Of a stretch of 64,000 nt of DNA, positions 13,168 through 25,905 are shown one piece after another. Made by a program: the position numbers and the translations under genes. The notes beneath the pieces are model-generated. The model made no database searches and was not told the DNA's origin. It saw nothing but the letters and a program-made list of their open reading frames with translations. This DNA comes from Paralichthys olivaceus (taxonomy: Eukaryota; Chordata; Actinopteri; Pleuronectiformes; Paralichthyidae), in assembly GCF_024713975.1 (NCBI RefSeq), contig NC_091099.1, positions 17,589,501 to 17,653,500 of the forward strand. The letters are read 5' to 3'. Within the stretch, counting starts at the first letter, position 1. The number at the start of each line of letters is the position of its first letter.

Positions 13168-14637
13168 ATGACCGTCGTAGCAGGAGATAACATGGACGAG
13201 ACCTCGGCTGTCCCTGGTCATCCTCAGGACACCTACCCCCCAGACCATAATGACCACGAATGCTGCGAGAGGGTGGTGATCAACATAGCGGGTCTCCGGT
13301 TTGAGACACAGTTGAAAACTCTCTCCCAGTTTCCAGAGACGTTGCTAGGCAACCCCAAAAAGCGGATGCGGTACTTTGACCCTCTGAGAAATGAATACTT
13401 CTTTGACAGAAACCGCCCCAGCTTTGATGCCATCCTCTACTACTACCAGTCAGGCGGTCGGCTGAGAAGACCAGTGAACGTCCCTTTGGATATGTTCTCA
13501 GAGGAAATCAAGTTTTACGAGCTGGGAGTGGACGCGATGGAGAGGTTTCGTGAGGATGAGGGTTTCATCAGGGAGGAAGCGCGCCCTTTGCCTGATAGGG
13601 AGTTCCAGCGTCAGGTCTGGCTCCTCTTTGAGCATCCAGAAAGCTCGGGCCCCGCCAGAGGGATCGCCATTGTGTCTGTGATGGTGATCCTGATTTCAAT
13701 AGTCATATTTTGTTTAGAGACTTTACCACAGCTGAAAGAGGACGCAACAATTCGAATAGTGGGGAACACTACTATTTATTACAAGCCAAATATCCTTACT
13801 GACCCCTTCTTTGTCATTGAGACACTCTGTATAATCTGGTTCTCCTTTGAGTTGATAGTACGCTTTCTGGCGTGCCCAAGTAAACCGGCCTTCTTCAAGA
13901 ACATGATGAACATGATCGACATTGTGGCTATCATCCCTTACTTCATCACACTTGGGACTGAGCTGGCTGAGGATCCCGACAACGAGGGGGTGGGGGAGCA
14001 GGCAACGTCTCTGGCCATACTCAGGGTGATTCGTCTGGTCAGGGTGTTCAGGATCTTCAAGCTGTCACGACACTCCAAAGGACTTCAGATTTTGGGGCAG
14101 ACCCTCAAGGCCAGCATGCGAGAGCTGGGATTGCTGATCTTCTTTCTGTTCATTGGAGTCATCTTGTTCTCCAGCGCTGTCTACTTTGCAGAGGCAGAGG
14201 AGCAAGGATCCCACTTTGGCAGCATTCCGGATGCATTTTGGTGGGCCGTTGTGTCTATGACAACTGTGGGCTATGGGGACATGGTCCCGGTTACTATAGG
14301 AGGCAAGATTGTAGGATCTCTGTGCGCCATCGCTGGAGTGTTGACGATCGCACTCCCAGTGCCTGTCATTGTGTCCAACTTCAACTACTTCTACCACAGG
14401 GAGACAGAAGGAGAGGAGCAGGCCCAGCTGCTCAATGTAAGCAATCCCAACATCCCCTCCGAAACCAATTCCAGTCGCCGCAGTTCATCCACAGTCAGCA
14501 AGTCGGAGTACATGGAGATTGATGGAGACATAAACAATAGCATCGACAACTTTAGGGAGGCAAATCTCAGAACTGGCAATTGCACTATAGCCAACCAAAA
14601 CTGTGTAAATAAAAGCAAGCTGCTCACAGATGTTTAG
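13168..14637 (+). CDS. kcna1: voltage-gated potassium channel Kv1.1
   Basis: Intronless 489-codon gene for the Kv1.1 delayed rectifier, a tetrameric K+ channel of axons and nerve terminals. From its start ([18 protein letters not shown]-like) to its end ([14 protein letters not shown]) it follows mammalian Kv1.1 closely, including the NTT glycosylation sequon in the S1-S2 loop and the [15 protein letters not shown] tail segment. T1 is about residues 33-125. S4 shows [13 protein letters not shown]. The selectivity filter TTVGYGD has its GYGD at 368-371. S6 has PVPVIVSN. The C-terminal LTDV is a PDZ ligand. The residue after GYGDM is Val373, where mammals have the TEA-binding Tyr. The codon for Ile401 (ATT, 14368-14370) corresponds to the mammalian I400V RNA-editing site. 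It could be either of the two teleost kcna1 co-orthologues. Confidence 0.96.
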   Translation: MTVVAGDNMDETSAVPGHPQDTYPPDHNDHECCERVVINIAGLRFETQLKTLSQFPETLLGNPKKRMRYFDPLRNEYFFDRNRPSFDAILYYYQSGGRLRRPVNVPLDMFSEEIKFYELGVDAMERFREDEGFIREEARPLPDREFQRQVWLLFEHPESSGPARGIAIVSVMVILISIVIFCLETLPQLKEDATIRIVGNTTIYYKPNILTDPFFVIETLCIIWFSFELIVRFLACPSKPAFFKNMMNMIDIVAIIPYFITLGTELAEDPDNEGVGEQATSLAILRVIRLVRVFRIFKLSRHSKGLQILGQTLKASMRELGLLIFFLFIGVILFSSAVYFAEAEEQGSHFGSIPDAFWWAVVSMTTVGYGDMVPVTIGGKIVGSLCAIAGVLTIALPVPVIVSNFNYFYHRETEGEEQAQLLNVSNPNIPSETNSSRRSSSTVSKSEYMEIDGDINNSIDNFREANLRTGNCTIANQNCVNKSKLLTDV

Positions 14638-17600
14638 ACACTAGTTAGAAACTTTGGGATCTCTATTGGACTGTGGAGTAGACCATCAGTTAAGAATGCT
14701 TCATTTACCTCCTCAAAGCGCTCTATGGCATTAGGCCTACAACTATGCTCAGCTAAATAGAAAGGAAACAGAAAAAACAAAGCTGTTAGAGTGTATGACA
14801 GGTTGTTAGAATAATTAATTCTTCTGATCCTACAAATATATAGGTATATCAAAAAGAAACCATCGATTACTGCGCATATACACGGCTCCCTGGAGGATGC
14901 AGAGCACACACTGTCTTATGAGACGACGGCGTGACAATTAAAATCTTATGCATGGAGTACAGATAACATTACAGCAAGTTGCACAATGCACCAGAAACGT
15001 CTGCAGAGACATGCAAGCATCTGCAGTCAAGTGGTAAGCGCCAAGAAGTTAGGTGACCCCCCCCTTTCCTCTCCACACACACCCTCCTCTCTCCTCTCTT
15101 CCTACACTGGATCTACTATTCAGCAAAGCACCTTATAGGAGGAAGACTGATCTCTTCTTGTTTGGATGTAAACAGATGGTGATCTACTCGCTTCATGGAC
15201 ATCCGCAATGCTGCTGTTTTCCAGCAGTGGCTGTAAATGTGATATCACCAAGTGATTCAATGCCATGCCCTTTAGATGCAACACAGCACAATGATAAAGT
15301 GAGCTTCACACAAGCATGATTAGAGACTTTCCATTTTGATATCGGCATGCATGTGACATATCTCACGTAATGGAAAGGATGTTCTTTTGGATAACCTGCC
15401 TCCATCCACCTCCCCTTCTCATCTGTTTTCATACCGAGTGCACTGGATGAGTTTTTCATTTGAAATGCTACTCATTTAGAAGTATAGAAACTGAATGTTA
15501 AATCTTAAGGGAACAGTACATAAAATGAGATCATAGCATGAAAAAAGTAACCTGCATTATGGTCTATTGACTAAGGTACTTTTGTATCCTGGTATATTTA
15601 ATGCATGACATGAGTATACAGCTTGTTGCAATTCAGGCACTCGGCAGTGCCCTATTGTCAGGGAAACTACGGAAATCAAATTCTGGATGTTTCTGAATTG
15701 CGATCAAATATATCCGAACCCACCCTGAGGATGCAGAGTTTCTAATTTTAAAAGTAGACAAAGAAACGGAATAAATATTATCAAAAATGCATATAATCAT
15801 AAATAAGCACCGATTACAGTATTACATCAATAGTGCAGTGCATGGACCTTCTACGAAGAAGAAAATTATTAGTCATGCTTCCATCTCCATTTCAAATTTT
15901 AGTGTAATTTTGTTTGGAATCCACTCAAAAAAGATCATCACCACATTCAACTTCATATCATGGAGAATTCTTCTGACATTAGTTGCTAGTGCCTTTATCC
16001 CTTTCACCAACAGGACCAGTGAAAGTGCCTCTGTGTACAATGGTATTTGTGAGGTTGAGCGGAGCTGGTTCACCTTCTGTTTAAGTGTGGAAACACTGTT
16101 GGTTAGAATGTTAATGATGCCAGATAAGCAAGGTTGAAATAGAAGCTGATTGTGGTCAAAAAAGTAAAAAATAGATGATCCATGGCTGTCATGCACAACC
16201 CAGTTTTCATGCACTTAATTATGCCCTTAAGCAGCAATGTATTGTACTCTGCATGTTTACCAATTCAAGTCAAAAGGGAATATCCATCGGTTTTCAACAT
16301 CTTTTATTCATGTCTGTTGTTTTTTTTCTTTGTGCACCATGCATCCTTTCAGGGTCTCTACCTCAGCGAGGTCATTGCAAACTTGCTGCAGAGCTGCAAG
16401 CTTCAATGCAGGGCTTCCTATACCATAATGCAAAATGGAACCTTAAGTGTAAACAGCAGTCATGCAATATTGAATGTGAGAGTCCCAAAGCATAGCCTTT
16501 TTACACAAGCACTTAGGACGAATAGTGTACCCCAATCCTGCTCCTTTTGTTCACTTAAAGCTACGCACAATCAGAACATTCATCATCAGAGAGTTTAGCG
16601 AGGTTGCCTGTTTTATATGTTGCTTTCTTTGAAACAGTGGTGTATAATTACACTGAGTTGTGTTTCAAAACGCGTGGGAGAGAGAGCAGATGTAAGTTTG
16701 ATGTAGTTTTTAAGTCTGTCATCGTGCAATCCAAAGCGCAGCCCGACTTTTTGCACAGTCATTTTGTTCGGTTGCTAAAGTCAGTTTTCTTTGCTAGTTC
16801 GATTTTTGTCACTTGTCACCGTGCTTGCTCACACATAGTGCGTTGTTTCTCAGCACATTGTCCCAAACAGGCTGACTGCAGATATAGACGGGGACAAATT
16901 GTAACAACTACTTGAAAATCTCCAGCTACTGTACATCAATCTACACTCAGTATTAAGACAAATTCATTCTAACAAAGGTAAGATTTTGTACTGTATGCCC
17001 TTTTTATTTTAGATTTAGCAATCTCCTGACAAGGTCCTGTGAAAAACAAAGCTCTGCTGCAGTGCTACTTGAATGTCATAGTCGTTTCTGTTGGTGCAAT
17101 GGCTATCTTTTGTGGTGCTACTATAGGACCACCATCGTTGTCCTGTCACCATCACATATTATCTGAAGCTTTCATTAATTGTTTTCGACGAGACTCTGTG
17201 ATTCTTGTTCCTGACGGTTTTTGTTATTGGTGGTTGGTTAGTATAGGGAACTGTTTATTATTTTATTTGAAACTGATCTTTGTACTGTACAGCTGAAGGG
17301 TGTCTGCCTCAGGCGAGGTAAAGAGCCTTGCTCAATGTCAGTATCTTATAAGAGCAAAAAAAGACACAACTGTGTCAGGGATCTTCACCTTGTGTAGGGT
17401 TTCTCATACAGAAGGACGCCAATAACACCCAATAACATATATTTGATACAATATATATATATATATGTGTCTGCATAGATATTCATATATATATATTCAA
17501 GATAATTATAGTCAACTCATAAATGCAGCTATCAGGAAATTGTTGTCCTTGGTCATCTCGAATGACTAATGCTGGAAAGTGTGTGTAACATGTCCTGCAT

Positions 17601-18935
17601 GCCACAGCTCACATGAGGTGAAGAAAATAGATATGACACCCCTCACATTAGCAGCGCTGTTGCTTCTCCCGCTGTGAGGGCATGTACGGATGGTGCTATG
17701 CAGTCAATTACCCAAAAATAAGAAACATGCATTCTTTAACAGCAATAGATAAACAGAATAACCAGTTTCTTAGACGCTTTTTTGTAAAAAAATAAAATAA
17801 ATAAATATATATATAGATATATATAAAACTGAAAAACAAATCTATTTTGAATGTCAGAGGAACTGTGATCACTTGACAGATACTCACAACAGGGCTGTTT
17901 ATGTACCAACCTCTTGCTCTCTGTTCTGTGATTTTTGTAAGGTCATTGGGGGTTTAAGTGTAGACGGAGGCCGACATTTTGTTAGGAGTAACCCGGGAAA
18001 AAAAATCCAAATAAAAGCTTTGTAATAGTGGCAGTCCCCATGAACCACCCAAGTCAGACTCCAGTCTTTTTGCAGTCAAAGGAACAAAGGCCGAACCTTG
18101 TAACGTGGTCCCAAAGGAATGGCCCATAATGTATTTAGAGAGGATCTATTATCAGTTCACTGGACTGATTGACCGTGCGAGTGAACGTCAGAGAAGGTGC
18201 CTAAATTGTTTTTACATATTCATTTCTTTGAGCTTACTGTCAGATGTTACGCTTCTGCAAAGAAACAAAGGCGAGAAGATCTAAGAAAAAAATGACATTC
18301 ATTTAAACTAAGAAAAAACGAGAACAAAATGCAATTTAGCTACAATAAGATAGAGAAAAGTAACCACTATATACTGCAATTATGTATGAAAAACAACTTT
18401 AATGTGTGTTTTTATTTTTCCTTTTTTGTTGGTGGCACTGTAACATGACTGATTTAGGAAGAACATGCCATACACTGGAATATATCAAAGATAGTATGTT
18501 CCACTGGCAAGCCATGATAATGAAACTACTGTATTATGATCAATTGTTATACAATAAATGATATGGACTATAAGTGTACTAAAAAAACAAATGGTTTTTC
18601 TTTTTGGTTTCTAGAGAAAAAAAATAGAGGATTCATTCAAACACCATGTTCCCATTGTTTCCAGTCTCTTGCTGAACCTACTGCTTTAAAGTATCTCTAC
18701 AGAAACCTACTGATCGCAAAAAACTGCATGGTCGACGGAAGACTGCATGAGCTTTTCAAACTGTGGATCAACTATAATACAGTTGCATCGTTTCAAAACA
18801 AAAAAAGAAAAGAAACCCTTGCTTTCATCTGCACCAAGGCTTTGTGTAAAAGGCCCTGTTCAGGAGTTGTCGTGAAACGTGTCCTCCGCAGGATTTCTTA
18901 AAAAGCACCTTAGCACTGACCTCATCACCAAGACG

Positions 18936-18964
18936 ACGCTGGGCATCCGAGCCTTGCCCAGCGT
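18936..18964. other. 10-bp perfect stem-loop in probable kcna1 3' UTR
   Basis: ACGCTGGGCA and its exact reverse complement TGCCCAGCGT are separated by 9 bases in otherwise AT-rich sequence. It could form a stable RNA hairpin in the long kcna1 3' UTR. Function is unknown. Confidence 0.5.
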
Positions 18965-19645
18965 GTGTGGATGTTCAGGTTGTGCTCGCTTAGGCTCCGA
19001 ATGTGAGCGAGGACATCAAGGGCTATAGTTTCTCAAACTCTATCTCTATTCTAGGACTGAAGCGCTCGCTCCAGTGACATTTCTCCCCCCATTCCTATCT
19101 CAGTCTAGACTGTAGTGATACCGTGTTGTAAGAAACATGCCTGTCATGTCCAAACAGGGCCTGTGCCACACACCCTTGTCAGTACCACCTCGGTTTTTTA
19201 AGGCATTTCTTGTTTGCTGAAGGTCGTGATGCTGGACTGCTCTCTGCCTGCTGAGGAGGCACTGGACAGGATCAAATGTCGGGAGTGTTGTTGTTGTGTA
19301 CCTCTCTCGCCAAAGGTGACTTTCAGTGAGAAGATCTGGTCTGTGTTTAATGTGCGATGGCTGAGTTTGTCTTTTTCTGTCGAGAACGCACATTTAAATC
19401 GCTGGTAGGGACGTTTTTGGAGAAAAACTTGCAAAGGGACTGTTGAACTCTTCTTCTTTTCATGCATAAGAAAACTAAACTCTGATTGTGTTATCTGATC
19501 CAATCACCATTGTCATGTTGTGTTTACTAAGGATTATGCTACAATGTGTTCAGTTTGTCTGATGATGACAAAGGCATGGTCTGTGATCTATGCAAGGGTT
19601 ATTTTTTTTCTTATATCACTTATGATTTCATCTTACATTAACTTC

Positions 19646-19651
19646 AATAAA
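19646..19651 (+). terminator. kcna1: poly(A) signal, likely end of kcna1 transcript
   Basis: AATAAA is followed by GCTGGTGTACG and then a TTTTGGTTGGGG-type G/T-rich stretch within 20-50 bases, the layout of a strong cleavage site. The assignment to kcna1 is by position only. Confidence 0.5.
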
Positions 19652-20315
19652 TTTTTAAGGATCTGCTGGTGTACGCTCATTTTGGTTGGGGGGTGGGGGG
19701 ACTTAAATCATCCACTGTGCACTAAGTTGTCCGAGGCGTTTCTGCAGCACACTAACAGGAGAAATGTGCTGCAGTGTGCAGTGTTACAGAACTGGAAGTC
19801 TCAATCTAAATGTGTCTACCTCTGTACTACCCTCTCGCTTAAGCCATTAGCAGTGATTCACAGGGCTAAGGTAATGGTTCCACACTAATCCTCAGTCCCA
19901 GGAGAGCCCCGCTTACCTCTGTCATTCCCAACGAGTTGTTATACACCTCAGAGGCCAGAAGAGAACCCATCACTCCCTTTTTTTTTCTTCCTGTATTCAC
20001 ATGCACACATGCATGAAACCGTTCCAGGCTGTTGTGCACTTGCTGAGTGCAGAATAATTAAGTTATTTATTTATTTATAGATTATTTTGTGCAGATTATT
20101 TACTTATAAAGCCCAAAGTAACAAGGTTAAGATATGCGACAAAATGACCAAGAGTAGCAGCGAAACATCACATTTGAAACGCAAAAAAATTGGGAGTATT
20201 AGTATTTTTACTTGAAAAAAGAAATTCAAAACATAATTTCCAAATAATTTATTTGCAAAATCATTTTCTGTTGTCACTAAGTATTTCATTGGATTTCTCT
20301 CTCTGTTGTTATTTA

Positions 20316-20338
20316 ACACACACACACACACACACACA
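20316..20338. repeat. (AC)n microsatellite
   Basis: An uninterrupted run of about 11 AC units. Confidence 0.9.
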
Positions 20339-20871
20339 GTGTCCATGTGCCAGTCGGATGCAGTAGGCTATATCTCGTAAACCAATACCACTTATGAACA
20401 TAATTTATTTATAAATTAGTGTGCTGACTATCACCTACAGCCCAAAGTGAAAGATTTTCAGATTTACTATCCAATATGAAAAAGAGCTGAAACAATTGCG
20501 AATGTTTGTTAATTTACTTCTCAAAAAAATATTTTAATTATTATTTGTCAAATAATTTCCTGTTGCTAATTTAAAGTCGTCAAAGTGTCCGTCTCTTCAG
20601 AGCAGTTTTTGAGATATTCAAATAAACAGTTACCAGACACCAATTTCTGTGCACAAGTCTAAAAATGATGTACCCCAAATAAAAAGGTTTCTGTTCTTCA
20701 TGCCTTTTCAATGCAACTTCTTTGAAAGAGAGAAGTCAGAATGTGATACTGAAAAAAGGTGAACACAGACATGGGAGTAGTGTAATTTAAAGGGGTTTTG
20801 GGATTATTTGTGGTCTTTTAGGCATAAAAAAGGAAATACAGGCCTTTAGTTTGCATCATTTGTGTACAGAT

Positions 20872-21103
20872 AGCGGCTGTGGCTGAGGGGGTAGAACAGT
20901 CGTCCTCCACCCATAAGATCTGCGGTTTGATCCCAGTCTTCCCCATCTGCATGCCCAAGTGTCATAGAAAAAAGTGCTGCCCATAGACAGCACTGTATGA
21001 ATGTGTGTGTAAGGTAATAAACTGGACTGTAAAGCACTCCGAGAGGTCATCAAGACTAGAAAAGCTTGATACAAATACAGACTATTTACAGACCATTCAC
21101 AGT
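20872..21103 (+). mobile_element. tRNA-derived SINE
   Basis: The 5' part resembles a tRNA gene with RNA polymerase III boxes: an A box at 20880-20891 (TGGCTGAGGGGG) and a B box at 20924-20934 (GGTTTGATCCC, one change from the ideal). A tRNA-unrelated body and a tail containing AAAAGCTTGATACAAATAC follow, the kind of LINE-shared 3' end seen in fish SINEs. There is no clear target-site duplication. The family name is not assigned. The tRNA-like head has drifted, so it is an old copy. Confidence 0.75.
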
Positions 21104-23057
21104 GGAATCAGGAGACTTCATGCTTTCAAACAATGTATAATTTGTGAAGGTTGAGTGAAGCCTGAGTGCAGCAGAGACCAAAACACAACTAAAGTAGAGC
21201 AACCGAGGCCAAAGGGTTCCACTGGTGGGATGGTGTGTTTTAAAGGTTAAGTTTAGTTTTTGTCAGTCATAATTAAATCATAACCTTTTTAAACTCACTC
21301 TTAAACACCTTGTTTCTCATAGTGTGATTTTAAAGGCATATTTTGTCATATAACAAATAGGTCTTTTAGCACTAAATCCGTCGAGTGTAGTGACAATACA
21401 TCAGCCGACAAACACACACATCCAGTCATAGAGCAGTGAAAGGGAAATCGAGCAGTGAAGCTGAAATGAGTGGGCGTCATTTTTTTGGGTGTGAAAATGA
21501 TTCACTCCCACTTGTGTCCTCTGATGGCGTGAAGCTGAACATTTGACAGAGGACGCATCGTTGTGAATGCTGCAGCTCGTCCGTCCTTCTCAGTGTCCCT
21601 GTCCACCACGGACACTCTGTGTGTCTGTGTTTGCAGCCCAGGTCTGTGTTTGCTGTACAGTGACCTTAACACCATCCAGTCTTTTCTTCCTTGTCCTCTG
21701 CATTGCCCTCAGGAAATGCAGCACTCCTCACTCTGCAGGCAGCAGCAGCAGCAGCAGTAAGGGTGGGGTGAGCTGGCGCAGGTCCCACTCTTCTTGCACA
21801 CACACTCTCTCTTTCTCCCTGTGTCCGTCTGTCTCTCACTCGCTCCCTCTCCTGAGTGCTGTGAAGCTCCACTGGACTGTAATAACCGAGCGTACAGGAG
21901 AGGAGCTCGGTTGTAGAAGAGATTGTACCTGCTTTTATTCAATTTCTCTCCCAGTTGTCGCAACTTATTTCACACTTATGCGTGTGTGCGCGCATACACA
22001 CACACACACACGCACACACACACAGACCTGTCAAATAGTAATAAGTCTAAATGCCTGAGTTGATTTTTATGTCATTACCTTTTATTTGATCATTTGTATA
22101 GGACAATTACAGCATATTACATAAACCAATACCACATCGCCTACCACAGCATTTACTATGTAGCCCATAGCATACCTGTGAAGTCTCTTCTTTTATGGAA
22201 CTTTAAAATACACAAAACTCAAAACTTTGGGAGAATTAAATCGCAGATTGTAAACTTTTTGTCTCAACAGAAGAAAGCAGCTCAATCGCCCAAAATTACA
22301 GCTACAAGCAGCAATGGTCTGGTTCCAGAGGGGCACAAACACAAAGGTTTTAATAACATACTAAAAGTCACAAACAATTATGCAATAAAATTGTAACGCA
22401 AACACCACAACCGTAATGCGTTGATAAATGATCTCTCTTAAAAGATGTGATCCATTCTAAGTCCTGCATAAAGACTTCCACGCGTCACGCTGAGCAGAAA
22501 AAGAAAATGGTCCAAATGAAGATGAACGGATTTAATAAAATCGTCAGAACCTCACGTATCTAACTTGTTGTTTTGGCAAGTATCATATCCAGACCTGCAA
22601 CAATTGACAGAATTGGAAAAGAATACGCAAAGAATAAGTTTGAGTCTTTTTCATTGGATTTGTTTACGACAACTAAAGCCCAGGTTATTTACCTGACTGA
22701 TCCCTGCAGAAGGTGGAGTGTTCACACTGTCAGATAGATGTTTAAAAATGGTCTCAGGTTCACACTTTCTTTCAGATGTCAGACTCAACATGCAAATGAC
22801 AAACATGTAATTAAAACCGTGGTTTAAGCCACTGTCCTGGTAATCCCTGATCAGCGCGTTGGACTAATTGAGGTGCTGTCGGTCAGCGGTGGAACGGGCC
22901 TTCAACGAGCTCAATACCCTCCTCTTCCTCCCTGCACACTCTACACAACACCTAAAGACAAGTCTGCGAAAAGTCGACAATCAGCTGTGAGCCAAATGTT
23001 TTCCTGTCAGGGATGTAAATGTACTGCGGCTGCACGTGCTGTTTCTCTCACACACAA

Positions 23058-23061
<4 letters not shown>

Positions 23062-23095
<34 letters not shown>
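23062..23095. repeat. (GA)n microsatellite
   Basis: About 17 GA units without interruption. Confidence 0.9.
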
Positions 23096-23099
<4 letters not shown>

Positions 23100-25737
23100 G
23101 TCGATTTGCCTGAGTCAGGCCTCTGGCTCACTTGATATTCCCAGATCGATGTATTTGAAGACAAACAATCATCCCATATCCCTCGTACAATAATGCCATG
23201 CTTTTCCTGTTGACGTCACCCAAAAACTTTCTCAAGGGCCTTTTCATTGTCGCCCGATCAGCTTTGCCTGCAGAGTATCATATGATTAGCCTGTATCAAA
23301 TCACCAGCTGTCCTCTGCTGTCTCACTGTGTAAAACCAAATGAGTGAGATGCCTGTGCACAGCGCTCTAACAGCTTCATGTAGGTTCTGAATGTTAACAA
23401 TGTGCAGTATAGCTCGCGCAGCATTATTGGATCCACCAAGCTAAAGGCAAAGCCCTTGGGCCTAACACCACCCCGCCCCCAGGTCCGAGCCCACCAGTTC
23501 ATCTCTTATCCCCCGATCCCAAAGGCCCTCTCTCTGGCCCACTTCCTCTTTGCATTACCTCCATCAGGCCAGGCTGCTGACACACTTGTTTAATAATTAA
23601 GGGCACGTCCATAATTTCCTCGTTCTTGTGGAAGTCCACAAATGGTCTCTGTGAAACTCAGGCCAGTTAAATGTGCCTCTTTACCTCGGGCCACTGACAG
23701 CCATGCACCACTGTAGTGATACAGAAGAGACGATACGATCCAGAGAAGGTGGTGACGACCAGATTAGAAGGGATGAGTTCATCATGAATGAACCACTCAT
23801 CTTTTTATGTACCGGTTTATTTGATTTCCATTGACGTAGACACAGGCTCATCCTGTGGTGCGGTGTCTACCCATCAACATGTTCAGGGAAAAAAGCATGA
23901 CTCGGCACATTGACTGCTAACAAACATCAATATATATAACAAAGTCTGTTTGTCTACGATCCCTCCATAACACAATCAATCTGTAAAGTGATCAGTTCTA
24001 TTCATCCACCGAGTACAATCAGAGCTGCAGTTATCACAGCAGCTCAGTGCTTAGAACCTGCATGCTAACACAGTGACGTTAACAAATTAAAAAGTTCACT
24101 ATGTTGGCAATATTTCCATATTGGTCTGATTTGCAGTTCATGTCCTTAACTGTGATATCAGGTGATGAGGATCTCAGTTTACGAGCTGAGCTCCGGCCCA
24201 GTGTGCAGGATCAGCAGCGCACTTGTCTGGCTGAGAAAATTCAAAACGGAATCGGTGCTGTGACCTTCCCACTTCAATTACATCAACGCACAACACTCAA
24301 GGAGGCCAGCAAACACAAAACCACAAAAAAAAGGATATCAGCATGAAGAGTGAGGGACCTGCTGAGATTCACACAACCTGAGCTTCGACTGTCTGCGCTG
24401 ACGGAAGACTGAACCAGCACCAGAGGTACCAGGGAGTTTTCTTCTTCTATTGCTTGATGAACGACTTTAGAGTCATAGTTAGCGATGAAATTACCAATTA
24501 TCAGGATCCATCAACAAATATCTGATCATAGAAGGTTAATGCGACCACGATTAATGTCTCTCATCCAACGCACTACTCCGCTATATCTGAATTAACCTTA
24601 TATCCCTTATAGCAGCATTTTAATATTCAGGTTAAATATCAGTGAGTCATGCACGGCTGTCAAAAGAGTCTAATTAGAGTCAAGCATCTTGTTTTCCCTA
24701 AGGTTGCAGGAGAGGACCCAAAGACATTGTTGGACATAAAGCAGCGTCCGTGTTGCTCTACATACAGACCCCTCGCAGCAGAGCCATTACATACTGTACG
24801 ATGATGAAGGAGCATGTCAGCTTTCCTGGCCAGGACACATTAACTGGACTGCTGGTGGAATTTACAGTAAAGGCTTGTGTGGGTCAGTTGAGAGTTACAC
24901 ACACTGTAAAAAATATCCACCTCATCATGTCTGTCAACATTTACTGAGTCTCTTCTGAATACGACTTTTAGAGAGCAATTATTTTATGCATTTTAAGTGT
25001 CAGTTAAATTAAGCTTTATTTTGTCAAAATTAAAGCTTAAGTGGAATTATTAAGCTCTCCTTTAATTTTAAATGTTGGTTCTTATTATGATGGAAATACT
25101 TTATTATTTTCCTTATCAATTATTGATAATTATAAGGAAATATATATACGTATATTGTATGCTAATTACGTTTTTTAAAAGCAGATTGATCTATAAAACT
25201 GTGTTAAAATGTCCCTAGCAAGAGCTCTAATTGTCTTATTTTGTCTGAGCATTGTTCAAAACTCAAACTGATTCAGTTTACAACAATATAAAATGAAGAC
25301 AGTTCACAATTTCCTTGTGGAAGCTTGAACCACAGAATTTTGCCGTTTGGTCAACAACCAATATAGTTGCTGATTTTCTTTCCATCCAATTAACCTGACA
25401 AATAATTGCATCCCTCATTTTAAAGCTCAACATGAGGCTAAACTTCAAAACTCTAATTTTTTGCAGTGCAAGCAGCTGCACTGGTGAGAGAGCCTGTCAA
25501 TGGCTGACAAATGGAGAGAGAGAGAGAGAGAGAGTGCTTTCTGCTGAGAGCAATCCCTGCAGGTTTCCCATGCAGCCACTGGGCCTGGAAATTATACGTA
25601 CACATGTACATAGAAACTGTACATATCTACATACAAAAATCTCACTTCCCTAAATATGTCTGCACTTTTTCGTCAGGATTCACATATAATTCAAAGACAA
25701 TGTTGAAAAACACCTGATCTCACAATGTTAAAAAAGA

Positions 25738-25905
25738 AAGGATCATGGATCCACCCCTGATCTGGATCTGCACTAACGTGTAATGGCCCCTCTGTATTCT
25801 CCTTACACCATATTTGCAGTAATCTGTCCAGTAGTTTTTGTGTGATGCTGCTTACTAAGAAACAAATGCTGATGAAAACGTAACGTCCATGGCGGAGGTT
25901 AGTAA
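25738..25905 (-). repeat. dispersed repeat copy 1 (reverse orientation)
   Basis: Its reverse complement reads CCTCCGCCATGGACG, then ACACAAAAACTACTGGACAG, then GTGCAGATCCAGATC, the same order of blocks as in the copies near 37.7, 47.7, 55.5 and 59.9 kb. It is a non-coding family, common in teleost genomes as I remember it, whose class I cannot assign. Confidence 0.6.

Larger units (their letters stand above)
14638..19671 (+). other. kcna1: probable kcna1 3' UTR
   Basis: About 5 kb without a recognisable gene follows the kcna1 stop. Candidate poly(A) signals are AATAAA at about 18009 and 19646-19651. The second is followed within 30 bases by TG-rich and G-rich sequence (19666-19700), a typical downstream element. 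Human KCNA1 also has a 3' UTR of several kilobases. A GC-rich stem-loop lies at 18936-18964. Open frames here are short and unlike any family I know. AT dinucleotide runs occur near 17450-17500 and 17800-17825. Confidence 0.5.

Noticed and set aside
20872-20945. A free-standing tRNA gene
   Set aside because: The A and B boxes belong to a SINE head; the cloverleaf is degenerate and followed by a SINE body.
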